A stretch of 64,000 bases of DNA, from positions 48,820 through 112,819 of the forward strand of contig DATMAR010000002.1 of NCBI GenBank assembly GCA_035559795.1, in the 5' to 3' direction. A program made the position numbers and the translations under genes. The stretch comes from Fimbriimonadales bacterium. Lineage in GTDB: Bacteria > Armatimonadota > Fimbriimonadia > Fimbriimonadales > ATM1. Shown here piece after piece: positions 16,889 through 25,445 of the stretch. The notes beneath the pieces were generated by a model. That model saw nothing but the letters and a program-made list of their open reading frames with translations. It searched no databases and was not told the DNA's origin. Within the stretch, counting starts at the first letter, position 1, and every line of letters starts with the position of its first letter.

Positions 16889-19339
16889 GTGCCTGAAGTA
16901 GAAGAACCCAAAGTCGAAACAATCGCTGTTCACGAGGAGATGGCTCGCTCCTACGTGAACTATGCGATGAGCGTAATTATCTCGCGCGCTCTCCCCGATG
17001 TGCGCGATGGTCTGAAACCTGTTCAGCGCAGAATTCTCTATTCGATGTACCTCGGGGGGTGGACAGCAGACCATTCGCGAACGAAATGCGCGAAAATTTG
17101 CGGTGATTGTCAAGGAAACTTTCACCCGCACGGGCAAGAGGTGATTTATCCCACCCTCGTTCGGATGGCGCAAGACTTCTCGATGCGCTACCCACTTATT
17201 GACCCGCAAGGAAACTTCGGAAGCATAGATGGCGACCCCCCAGCAGCAATGCGTTATACAGAGGCGCGGCTCAGCAAAATCGCCATGGAAATGCTCGAAG
17301 ACATCGACCGCGAAACGGTGGATTGGGTCCCGAACTACCTGCAAGAAATCAATGAGCCGACCGTACTCCCAGCGAAATTTCCCAACCTTTTGTGCAATGG
17401 TGCAACGGGAATCGCTGTCGGTATGGCGACGAACATGCCGCCGCATAACCTCAACGAAGTCGTAGATGCGATTCTTTTGCGATTGGAAAAACCGAATTGC
17501 ACGACGGATGAGCTCATGAAAGTTCTTCCGGGTCCCGACTTCCCCACCTATGGAGTTATTCTGGGACTGAAAGGAATCAGAAACATGTACGAAACCGGAC
17601 GAGGTTCGATTACCGTACAAGCCAAGACGGCAATCGAACCCGCAGAGGGGGGGCGAAGCACGATTGTCGTTACGGAAATTCCCTATCAAATAAGCCGAAA
17701 AACTATAGTAGAGCAAATCGCAGCCATTATCCGAGACAGAAAAACCGAAATGCTCTCTGACGTGACGGATATCAGCGACCGTCAGGGAACGCGAATCGAA
17801 ATCACCGTGCGAAGGGATGCTCAACCGACGAGAGCGCTCAACTATCTTTTGAAACACACCTCGCTACGCACGACATTCGGCGCAATCATGTTGAGTCTAG
17901 TGAATGGAGTGCCTCGTGTACAACCTCTCACTTCCATCATAGACGAATACATCAAACATCGCAAAAACGTCATCGTTCGTCGTACGCGCTACGAACTCAA
18001 TCGTGCTCTCGAAGAGGCACATATCAGCGAAGGATATCAAATTGCGCGCGCGAATCTCGATGCAGTCATCCAAGTCATTCGCAAAGCGGAAGACCCGGAA
18101 GAAGCCAGACGCGAACTCACACGACGCTTCAAAATGACGATGTTCCAAGCAAACGTAATCTTGAACATGCAACTCCGAAGGTTAACTCGCTTGGAACAAA
18201 GAAAATTAGAAGAAGAATACAAACAAATTCTAAGAAAAGTCGCTAACCTTTTCGATATTTTGAGTGACCCTCGACGCATAGACGCAATTTTCAAAGAGGA
18301 ACTTCTCGAACTCAAGAAAAAATACGGAGACGAACGCCGCACGAAAATCATCCCAATGGAAGCGGAAGACATCGGCGAAGAGGAGATGATTCCTGAGGAA
18401 GATGCAATCGTCTCTATCAGCCGAGACGGATACATCAAGCGAATGAGCATAGACTCTTATCGCGGGCAACGCAGGGGGGGGAAAGGCGTAATCGGACAAA
18501 GTGTGAAAGAGATGGACGAAGTAGCTCACTTATTCCAGGTGAGTACCCACCATTATATTCTTTTCTTTACGGATAGAGGTCGTGTTTACCGATTGAAAGC
18601 CTACGAAATTCCTGAGAGCGGAAGATACTCAAAAGGCACACCTGTCATCAACTACATCCAAATCCAACCCGAAGAACGCGTAACCGCCGCACTCAGCATT
18701 CGAGATATTACTGGAGAAGGATATTTAATCATGGTTACGAAGAAGGGCGAAGTGAAAAGAACTCCCATTAATGAATTCGCCAACATTCGCGCGAATGGAC
18801 TCAAGGCATTCGACATCGAGCAAGGAGACGAACTCTGCTGGGTGCTCCGCAGTCGTGGAAATCAAGACGTTCTAATTATCACGAAAAACGGAATGAGCAT
18901 TCGATTCAACGAAAAAGAACTCACCGGACGAAGCCGAGCAGCGGGGGGGGTAAGAGGAATAACCTTAGAAAAAGACGACGAGGTCGTGGCAGCGGATATC
19001 GTGGAAGACCCGAACCTTTCTGTTCTTGTAGTAGGAGAAAGAGGATTCGGAAAGCGAACTCCTCTAAAAGAATACCGACCGCAAAAACGTGGTGGAAAAG
19101 GACTCATCACGATGAACGTCACCCAAAAAACGGGCCACGTTGTAGGAGCGGAAATCGTAAAAGAGGACGATTCGCTGCTCATTATGACAACCAGAGGAAA
19201 GGCAATTCGACTAAAGGTCAAGGAAGTGCGGCGCGTAGGGCGTATCGCTCAGGGGGTCAAACTCATTGACCTCGACCCCGACGACCACGTCGCCAACGTC
19301 GCTCGCCTCGTGAAGGAAAGCGACACCGGAGAAGTTTAG
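16889..19339 (+). CDS. gyrA: DNA gyrase subunit A
   Basis: 816 residues, the normal length. The catalytic tyrosine is Tyr123 in AAMRYTEARL. The C-terminal DNA-wrapping domain contains the GyrA-box RGQRRGGKG and a second KRGGKG blade, so this is gyrase rather than topoisomerase IV. With GyrB it introduces negative supercoils. The quinolone-determining loop is HPHGQEVIYP: the positions equal to E. coli Ser83 and Asp87 are Glu and Pro. The start is a GTG at 16889. Three Gly-Gly pairs are encoded inside G6-G8 runs (17054, 18474, 18943). No gyrB is adjacent. Confidence 0.96.
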   Translation: MPEVEEPKVETIAVHEEMARSYVNYAMSVIISRALPDVRDGLKPVQRRILYSMYLGGWTADHSRTKCAKICGDCQGNFHPHGQEVIYPTLVRMAQDFSMRYPLIDPQGNFGSIDGDPPAAMRYTEARLSKIAMEMLEDIDRETVDWVPNYLQEINEPTVLPAKFPNLLCNGATGIAVGMATNMPPHNLNEVVDAILLRLEKPNCTTDELMKVLPGPDFPTYGVILGLKGIRNMYETGRGSITVQAKTAIEPAEGGRSTIVVTEIPYQISRKTIVEQIAAIIRDRKTEMLSDVTDISDRQGTRIEITVRRDAQPTRALNYLLKHTSLRTTFGAIMLSLVNGVPRVQPLTSIIDEYIKHRKNVIVRRTRYELNRALEEAHISEGYQIARANLDAVIQVIRKAEDPEEARRELTRRFKMTMFQANVILNMQLRRLTRLEQRKLEEEYKQILRKVANLFDILSDPRRIDAIFKEELLELKKKYGDERRTKIIPMEAEDIGEEEMIPEEDAIVSISRDGYIKRMSIDSYRGQRRGGKGVIGQSVKEMDEVAHLFQVSTHHYILFFTDRGRVYRLKAYEIPESGRYSKGTPVINYIQIQPEERVTAALSIRDITGEGYLIMVTKKGEVKRTPINEFANIRANGLKAFDIEQGDELCWVLRSRGNQDVLIITKNGMSIRFNEKELTGRSRAAGGVRGITLEKDDEVVAADIVEDPNLSVLVVGERGFGKRTPLKEYRPQKRGGKGLITMNVTQKTGHVVGAEIVKEDDSLLIMTTRGKAIRLKVKEVRRVGRIAQGVKLIDLDPDDHVANVARLVKESDTGEV

Positions 19340-19606
19340 AACCAAGAGGAGAAGAAAAACTGCCACAGGTATTTTCTACAGTTTTGCACTCTGACTGCTC
19401 AATTGCTACCGACTTCAGCAGTGGGCTACTATAAACTGTTTTTGTAATGAAAAAGCAGCCCTGGTTTCTGAAAATAGTGCCCTAATTGCTGATTTATTAC
19501 ACTGTCTATAGTAAAGTTTCGCCGTACAATATTTATACACTCTTGTGCTGTGATAGTCGTTTGCTCTCTATTCAAGCGACCTTCTCATTGTCAATGGAGG
19601 ATTATA

Positions 19607-21193
19607 ATGAAAAAAAGAATGAGAAAAATAAGTTTCCTTATAATGTTGTGGATACCTCGGGCAATTGCACTTGTGACAGTTATACATATCACATCTATCA
19701 ATTCATTTACTCAATCTTTCTTCAAAGGGCTCGGAGACCTTCCCGGAGGAGGGGTTTCAAGCGTAGCATACGGAATTTCCCGAGACGGTTCAACTGTTAT
19801 TGGCAGCGGCTACTCTGCAAATGGACCGGAAGGGTTTCGTTGGACGGAAGCGACTGGCTTGGTTGGTTTAGGAGACCTTCCCGGTGGTAGTTTCGAGAGC
19901 TATGCATATGGTGTATCCGAAAACGGTTCAGTCATCGTAGGCATGAGTAATTCTGCGAATGGCACGGAAGCCTACAGGTGGACAGACTCAACAGGAATGA
20001 TTGGGTTAGGAGGCCTTCCCGGTGGCAAACTTGAAAGCTATGCAATCGATGTATCTCAAGATGGAACGGTTGTCGTTGGCTACAGTAATTCAGCAAACGG
20101 CGGGGAAGCCTTCCTATGGACCGAAACAACAGGAATGATTGGTTTAGGGGACCTTCCAGGTGGTGATTTTCATAGTTACGCAACTGGTATCTCTGGAGAT
20201 GGGCTGGTTGTCGTCGGTTACAGTAATTCGGGAAGCGGTACGGAAGCATTTCGATGGAGCGAAACAACAGGAATGGTTGGATTAGGAGATCTTCCCGGTG
20301 ATGAGTTTTACAGTGTCGCAAGTGCTGCATCAGCGGATGGTTCAGTGATTGTCGGCTATAGTAAATCGTCCTATTCTGGGATTAACCTGGAAGCATTTCT
20401 TTGGAACGAAGTGACAGGAATGGTCGGTTTAGGAGACCTGCCAGGTGGAGATTTTTATAGTACTGCACTTGGTGTATCCCAAGACGGAACGGTGGTTGTC
20501 GGCGGTAGCCACTCATGGGAAGGCTACGCAGCATTTATCTGGGATCCCCTGCACGGAATGCAGAAAGTTTCTGATTGGCTTGCAACAAACGGAGTATCTA
20601 TCCCCCCCGGTTGGGTATTGGAGTACGCCATCGACGTTACCGTACAAAATGGCTATGCAATCGTAGTAGGCTACGGGTGGAATCCATCAGCCCAACTTGA
20701 AGCCTGGATTGCGAAAGCTCCAATCGGTGCAGAAACCCTCTATCCCGAAGAGTTCATCATCGTGCGCGGCGAACTCATCCAGGGGGGGCTAAACGACTTA
20801 TTCCTAAGCGACGATAACAACTTAGTTATAAAACGACCGCGCAGCACAGGTATCACGGGCGTGCAAATCATGCTCGACTTGAAGAGTCATTTCCAAGGAA
20901 CTTCTGTCACGCAATTAGGATTCACCCTCGAAGCGTCATCCTCGATAGGAGGGGCGAATCAGAAGATTCTCTTCAAGAACTATCAAACGGGAACGTTCGA
21001 GGAAGTGGATTCGAGAACCGCCACCACCACCGATTCGACCGCGCAAGTTATCATTTCCGCAAATCCATCTCGCTTCGTTCATTCTCAAACCGGAGAAGTA
21101 CATGCGCGTATCGTTTGGACGAAGACAGGCTTTGTCCCCGCTAACTGGACGACGGCGACCGACTTCGTGCAGTGGCAGGTATGGGGAAGCTAA
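19607..21193 (+). CDS. secreted HAF-repeat protein
   Basis: 528 residues beginning at the ATG at 19607, which follows TGGAGG. After a basic, hydrophobic signal region come six copies of a 46-residue unit opening GLGDLPGG and containing DGxVVVGxSxS and a closing EAFxWTETTGMV. The fifth copy is 49 long and lacks the second glycine of the motif. This is the HAF repeat, seen in extracellular proteins with predicted propeller-like folds. A separate beta-rich domain of about 200 residues follows (from residue 340) and has no membrane or sorting anchor. The role is unknown; it is probably exported. Confidence 0.85.
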   Translation: MKKRMRKISFLIMLWIPRAIALVTVIHITSINSFTQSFFKGLGDLPGGGVSSVAYGISRDGSTVIGSGYSANGPEGFRWTEATGLVGLGDLPGGSFESYAYGVSENGSVIVGMSNSANGTEAYRWTDSTGMIGLGGLPGGKLESYAIDVSQDGTVVVGYSNSANGGEAFLWTETTGMIGLGDLPGGDFHSYATGISGDGLVVVGYSNSGSGTEAFRWSETTGMVGLGDLPGDEFYSVASAASADGSVIVGYSKSSYSGINLEAFLWNEVTGMVGLGDLPGGDFYSTALGVSQDGTVVVGGSHSWEGYAAFIWDPLHGMQKVSDWLATNGVSIPPGWVLEYAIDVTVQNGYAIVVGYGWNPSAQLEAWIAKAPIGAETLYPEEFIIVRGELIQGGLNDLFLSDDNNLVIKRPRSTGITGVQIMLDLKSHFQGTSVTQLGFTLEASSSIGGANQKILFKNYQTGTFEEVDSRTATTTDSTAQVIISANPSRFVHSQTGEVHARIVWTKTGFVPANWTTATDFVQWQVWGS

Positions 21194-21305
21194 CAAAGCC
21201 CGTATACCTGGCAGCAGAGCGCATCTTTCTGCCTTCTTTACGAACAGTCTGCTAAAATAGGTTCGTCTACCTATATGGGCTGCATGGTCCAAAGGAGGAT
21301 CTTTG

Positions 21306-22511
21306 ATGAATAAATATATCGCCCGCCTTTCCGGGCTCACTTTAGCATTACTTTTTGCTATTACAGCACTCGCGCAAAATTACTGGGCACGATATAGCGT
21401 GTATGTTCCCAACGAGTTGGCAGCAGAGATGCTAGCCGATTCCTCGCTCGCTCTCTTTTCCGATAAAATCACGCTTGGGACAACCGATGTTATCGTTGGA
21501 CCTGGTGAACTGCCGAAACTCAGAGAATTGAAACTTTTTTATACTTTCGTTAGCACTCTTCCCGACCCTCGCGGATGGATCGCAAAAGTTAAACGCGACG
21601 GCGATTACACGACGAAATATTTAACTTACGACGAAATCATCGCGCAATACGAGGTTTGGAGGCAAGAAAATCCCACGCGCATCTCTCGTATACAAATCGG
21701 CACGGCACACGAGGGCAGACCCGTCTGGGTTTATCGGTTGAGTAGTCCGCGACCTTCGAAAGGGGAAAAAATCAACGTGGTCATTCTCGGCGGTACTCAC
21801 GCGCGCGAATGGATAAGCCCCCCCGTAGTCATGTATTTGTTCCATGAACTTTTGGAAAAATCGAAAACCAGCGGGCAACACGCGGGATTACTCGATAAAC
21901 TTACCCTCCATGTCGTCCCGGTTCTCAACCCGGATGGCTATGTGTATACGTGGACGAACGACCGATATTGGCGCAAAAACCGCAGAGATAACGGCGGTGG
22001 AAGTTACGGCGTAGACCTCAACCGCAATTACGAAAAAGCATGGGGGGGCGAAGGAAGCAGCGGAAATAAATGGTCGGATGTTTATCGAGGACCATATCCG
22101 TTCAGCGAACCCGAAACCTCTTCCCTTCGCAATTACGTTTTGAACGTCCGAGGAGTTGTAGGCTTTATTGACTATCACAGTTATGGTCAAGAAATTCTTT
22201 GGCCCTGGTCTTACACCTACGACTATCCGCCCGACAAAGACGCCTTGAACGCTTCAGGCGCAGTCATTCAGCAAGGCATTCTCGACGTCGGTGGGAAATA
22301 TTACGAAAACGGGCAAGGCTCATGGACTCTTTACGTCGCTTCCGGAGTTAGCAAGGATTGGTTCTATGACGTCTTCGGTGCCATGTCCTTTACCATAGAA
22401 CTTCGCGACACCGGGCAGTATGGATTCCTGCTTCCCGAGAACCAAATCAACCCCACCCAAAAAGAAAATTGGGGTGGTTTCGAAGATTGGCTTTTCTCGC
22501 TCGCTCAATAA
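21306..22511 (+). CDS. secreted M14-family zinc carboxypeptidase
   Basis: 401 residues starting at the ATG at 21306, preceded by AAAGGAGG; a TTG directly before it is not needed. The signal peptide ends near ITALAQ. A prodomain-like region precedes the catalytic domain, which has the zinc ligands in GGTHAREW and IDYHSYG, the substrate-binding NPDGY and DLNRNY, and the catalytic glutamate in FTIELRD. This set is complete for a carboxypeptidase A/B/T type enzyme, which removes C-terminal residues from peptides outside the cytoplasm. It is probably expressed with the two flanking secreted proteins, although gaps of about 110-125 bases suggest separate promoters. Confidence 0.93.
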   Translation: MNKYIARLSGLTLALLFAITALAQNYWARYSVYVPNELAAEMLADSSLALFSDKITLGTTDVIVGPGELPKLRELKLFYTFVSTLPDPRGWIAKVKRDGDYTTKYLTYDEIIAQYEVWRQENPTRISRIQIGTAHEGRPVWVYRLSSPRPSKGEKINVVILGGTHAREWISPPVVMYLFHELLEKSKTSGQHAGLLDKLTLHVVPVLNPDGYVYTWTNDRYWRKNRRDNGGGSYGVDLNRNYEKAWGGEGSSGNKWSDVYRGPYPFSEPETSSLRNYVLNVRGVVGFIDYHSYGQEILWPWSYTYDYPPDKDALNASGAVIQQGILDVGGKYYENGQGSWTLYVASGVSKDWFYDVFGAMSFTIELRDTGQYGFLLPENQINPTQKENWGGFEDWLFSLAQ

Positions 22512-22636
22512 AAGTTCACTTATTCATTAAAAAGTTTTACAGAAATAGAAATGCTTTTACCGAACAGACGTATTACTCTTCATCGAGAAGAGTATGGGTA
22601 TACTCGCACGTCTTCTCTAACTAGGAGGTACCACTT

Positions 22637-23428
22637 TTGAAAAAGGCATGGCTCGTTTTAGGCTTTCTCGCATTTATTCTTCTCCTCTCTGGCTGTAACG
22701 GCGGTCTTTTCGGCGGTGGTGGCTCTAAAATCACCGCATTCAATTATCGAGTCACGAATGCCGTACCTGATTTAGGTGGAAATAGCAGTGTTGACTATGT
22801 CGCTCAAGTCGATGGAGACCCGAATGAACAGTCCTTCCTCGGAACTTTTTCTTATCTGCAATTCTCCAATTATTTCGAACATAAAGAGCAAGACATTTAC
22901 ATAGACTATATCGTCAAAGAAGCGAGTACTACGAACGAACTCGATGCGATATCCGTAGACATCATCCCCGATACCAGTGTGCACATTTTGTTCCTTGGCT
23001 TAGTCAACGCTGCTCCTAGCCAAAAAAGCGCACGACTTACAGCCATTCCCATTGATCGAGGAAGCCCGTCTGGGTCTAAGGCAAGAATTATCGTGGTGCA
23101 TGGTTTCAATCGTGATGCTACTCATATAACACCGAATATCGACTTAGCCAAACCCGGAGACGACATACCTATCGTGAGCAATGTCCAATTCGGTAACAGC
23201 ACTCTTCCTCCGGACGAACAAGACGCGTCGCAATATTCTGCTGAAATCACTTCGGGCACTTACACCTTCGAAGTCAGAATTGCAGGCAACAAAGACGCGG
23301 TTCTTTTCACCGATGGTCCGTTTACTTTGCAAGCAGGAAAGATCTATGTGCTGCTCATATCCGGTGAGGAAGGCAACTCCGTTTGGCCGCCCAAAATAAC
23401 TCTGATCGAAGAACCCGTCAAAAACTAA
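22637..23428 (+). CDS. lipoprotein with DUF4397-like domains
   Basis: 263 residues. A strong AGGAGGT lies 8 bases before a TTG start at 22637. The signal has lipobox LLSGC (Cys20). Two similar domains of about 100 residues follow: AFNYRVTNAVPDLGGNSSVDYV and KARIIVVHGFNRDATHITPNID, each with the 'V.H...D...vD' opening found in DUF4397 proteins, and each ending in a strand with 'YVLLISG'-type residues. Such lipoproteins are common in secreted gene sets but lack known function. The protein should be anchored in a membrane. Confidence 0.75.
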   Translation: MKKAWLVLGFLAFILLLSGCNGGLFGGGGSKITAFNYRVTNAVPDLGGNSSVDYVAQVDGDPNEQSFLGTFSYLQFSNYFEHKEQDIYIDYIVKEASTTNELDAISVDIIPDTSVHILFLGLVNAAPSQKSARLTAIPIDRGSPSGSKARIIVVHGFNRDATHITPNIDLAKPGDDIPIVSNVQFGNSTLPPDEQDASQYSAEITSGTYTFEVRIAGNKDAVLFTDGPFTLQAGKIYVLLISGEEGNSVWPPKITLIEEPVKN

Positions 23429-23462
23429 GAATCTTTTCAAGAGAAAAATAGACCGCCTCTTG

Positions 23463-23468
23463 TATAAT
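23463..23468 (+). promoter_or_regulatory. candidate -10 box for the DtxR-family gene
   Basis: A perfect TATAAT lies 15 bases before the ATG I favour for the regulator. No convincing -35 is seen. If used, the transcript would have a leader of only about 10 bases. Confidence 0.4.
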
Positions 23469-23483
23469 TTTAAGAACCTCGAT

Positions 23484-24188
23484 ATGGCAATCTCTCTTCG
23501 TGTTCCTGCAAGTTGCCGTCCTGGTGAGAACCAAAGGACGAAGCGCGCATTCACCGAGATCGTCGAGGAATACGTAGAAGGAATCTATCGGCTCCGTGAA
23601 GCCCTCGGGAAAGTTACTACAGGCGATTTAGCCGAATATATGTGCGTCTCTCCGGGGAGCGCAACTGCCATGCTCAAAAAACTCAAACAACTCGGTTTGG
23701 CAGAATACGAGCGCTATAAAGGGGTGAACCTAACACCGAATGGCGAAAAACTCGCGAAACTTCTCAGCCGCTCTCATCGAATTCTGAAAAGTTTCCTCGT
23801 TAGCGCCGTCGGCTTACCGTGGAACGATGTGCACGAACTTGCATGCAAACTCGAGCATTACATCTCTCCGGATGTCATCGAACAAATGTACGAGAGAATC
23901 GGACGACCGAAAACTTGCCCCCATGGAAACCCTATTGACCCCGACTACGATGATGGCAGTTTTCGCTTAGCAGACGCCTGCATCGGCGACCAACTCAAAG
24001 TGGTGAAGTTAACCAACGAAAGTTACGAATTTCTCAAATTCATCGAAGACATAGGCCTAGTTCCTGGTGCGGAATTCAAAGCCATAGGCTCGACCGAATT
24101 CGACGGCTTAATTCATTTAGAAATCAAAGGAAAGCCGATAACAGTGGGAAGAGAGGTTTCTCGACACGTCTGGGTATCGAGAATTTAA
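23484..24188 (+). CDS. DtxR/MntR-family metal-dependent regulator
   Basis: About 234 residues from the ATG at 23484; an in-frame TTG 8 codons earlier overlaps the TATAAT and is unlikely. The N-terminal winged helix contains TGDLAEYMCVSPGSATAMLKKL, the DNA-recognition helix of the family. The dimerisation domain has WNDVHELACKLEHYISPDV and the metal/hinge motif CPHGNPID. The C-terminal third resembles an FeoA/SH3-like domain (GDQLKVVKL, LVPGAEFKAIG). Family members repress metal uptake genes when bound to Fe2+ or Mn2+. No transporter is adjacent, so targets must be elsewhere. Confidence 0.9.
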   Translation: MAISLRVPASCRPGENQRTKRAFTEIVEEYVEGIYRLREALGKVTTGDLAEYMCVSPGSATAMLKKLKQLGLAEYERYKGVNLTPNGEKLAKLLSRSHRILKSFLVSAVGLPWNDVHELACKLEHYISPDVIEQMYERIGRPKTCPHGNPIDPDYDDGSFRLADACIGDQLKVVKLTNESYEFLKFIEDIGLVPGAEFKAIGSTEFDGLIHLEIKGKPITVGREVSRHVWVSRI

Positions 24189-24195
24189 ATCCCTT

Positions 24196-24247
24196 GTAGG
24201 AGCGCCGTAAGGCGCGATAAAAAATATAGGAGCGCCGTAAGGCGCGA
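24196..24247. repeat. REP-like palindrome, family A (direct pair)
   Basis: Two copies of taggagcgccgtaaggcgcg are in the same orientation at 24196-24217 and 24226-24247, separated by an A/T-rich spacer. They lie between the DtxR-family gene and alr. Confidence 0.85.
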
Positions 24248-24287
24248 CATATACTGTTCTATCGAAATTAGCGTAAAATCAAAATCC

Positions 24288-25391
24288 GTGCAGCTGTTCC
24301 CCCGCACCTGGGCAGAAATTTCTTTAGATGCTCTCCGTTGGAATCTGCGACAAATCCGCTCTAAACTTCCCCCTCGCACTCTGCTGGCTCTCGTCGTAAA
24401 AGCAGATGCTTATGGGCATGGTCTTATTCCCATCGCACGAGCGGCATCGAATTTCGGCGCAGATTGGATTGCGGTTGCAACCGTGCAAGAGGGCATTGCT
24501 CTTCGTGAAGCAGGAATCGAAGCCCCGATACTCGTTCTTGCGCCTGCTCTTCCGATTGAAGCGCAACAGGTTGTTTTTTATGAACTGAGCAGTCTCGTCG
24601 AATCCTTACAAACTGCAGAGGCTATTTCTCACGCTGCAACTCAACAAGGGCGAATCGCTAAAATCCATCTGAAAATCGATACAGGAATGGCGCGTTTCGG
24701 TGTGCAACCCGAGGAAGCAGTGAAATTCGCTGAAAGCATCATTGCCATGCCCAACGTGCGATTAGAAGGCATAGCGAGTCATTTTGCAAACGCGGCGTTC
24801 TCGAATGAATATACGCAATGGCAGTATGAGCGCTTTCAAAAAGCGCTTTGTGAAATAAAAGAACGAAACATCCATCCGGAAATCATCCATATCGGGAATA
24901 GCGCTGCATTGGTCAACTTCCCGGAAGCAATGAATTACAACATGGTGCGAATCGGCATACTCGCTTATGGAATTACGCACGTTGGAGACCCAGGTTTTGA
25001 AATCCGACCTGTTCTGCGTTGGAAGGCGCGCATTATGGCGATGCGCGAATTGGAAGCAGGTTCGTTTATCGGTTACAACTGCACGTATCGCACATCATCA
25101 AAGGCGCGAATCGCTACTCTCGGAGTAGGCTACGGTGACGGCTACCACCGTGCGCTCAGCAACAAAGGGTTCGTCATGCTCCACGGAAAGCCATGCCCGA
25201 TTCGCGGTCTCGTTTGTATGGATCAAATCATGGTCGAAACGACGCATGTGCCTGAAGCGAAGGTGGGTGACGAGGCAATTCTCTTGGGTCCTGAATTGAA
25301 CGCAGTGGAACTAGCGAAAATAGTCGGCACGACTCCGCACGAAATCACTACGCGCATTATGTCCCGCGTGCCACGCTATTACATTTCGTAA
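24288..25391 (+). CDS. alr: alanine racemase
   Basis: 367 residues. The PLP-lysine motif is VVKADAYGHG (Lys38), and the second catalytic base lies in FIGYNCTYRT, followed by the VGYGDGY loop and CMDQIMV. It interconverts L- and D-alanine for peptidoglycan. The GTG at 24288 gives the family's N-terminus (WAEISLDALRWNLRQI). The gene has only REP elements upstream; its own promoter is not obvious. It converges on the membrane protein gene downstream, with a terminator between them. Confidence 0.95.
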   Translation: MQLFPRTWAEISLDALRWNLRQIRSKLPPRTLLALVVKADAYGHGLIPIARAASNFGADWIAVATVQEGIALREAGIEAPILVLAPALPIEAQQVVFYELSSLVESLQTAEAISHAATQQGRIAKIHLKIDTGMARFGVQPEEAVKFAESIIAMPNVRLEGIASHFANAAFSNEYTQWQYERFQKALCEIKERNIHPEIIHIGNSAALVNFPEAMNYNMVRIGILAYGITHVGDPGFEIRPVLRWKARIMAMRELEAGSFIGYNCTYRTSSKARIATLGVGYGDGYHRALSNKGFVMLHGKPCPIRGLVCMDQIMVETTHVPEAKVGDEAILLGPELNAVELAKIVGTTPHEITTRIMSRVPRYYIS

Positions 25392-25395
25392 ATTT

Positions 25396-25423
25396 TTAAA
25401 AAAAACTTTTCGGTTTGCCGAAA
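25396..25423 (-). terminator. Rho-independent terminator for the minus-strand gene
   Basis: Read on the minus strand, the stem tttcgg-caaa-ccgaaa is followed by a long T run (A run at 25398-25405). It lies about 25 bases beyond the stop of the GT-C-like gene and may also stop alr transcripts inefficiently. Confidence 0.7.
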
Positions 25424-25445
25424 TGGTAGCAAAAAGCACTTCTCC

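Noticed and set aside
19486..19890. Plus-strand frame upstream of and overlapping the HAF-repeat gene
   Set aside because: It overlaps the well-supported HAF gene in another frame; its sequence shows no family or signal.
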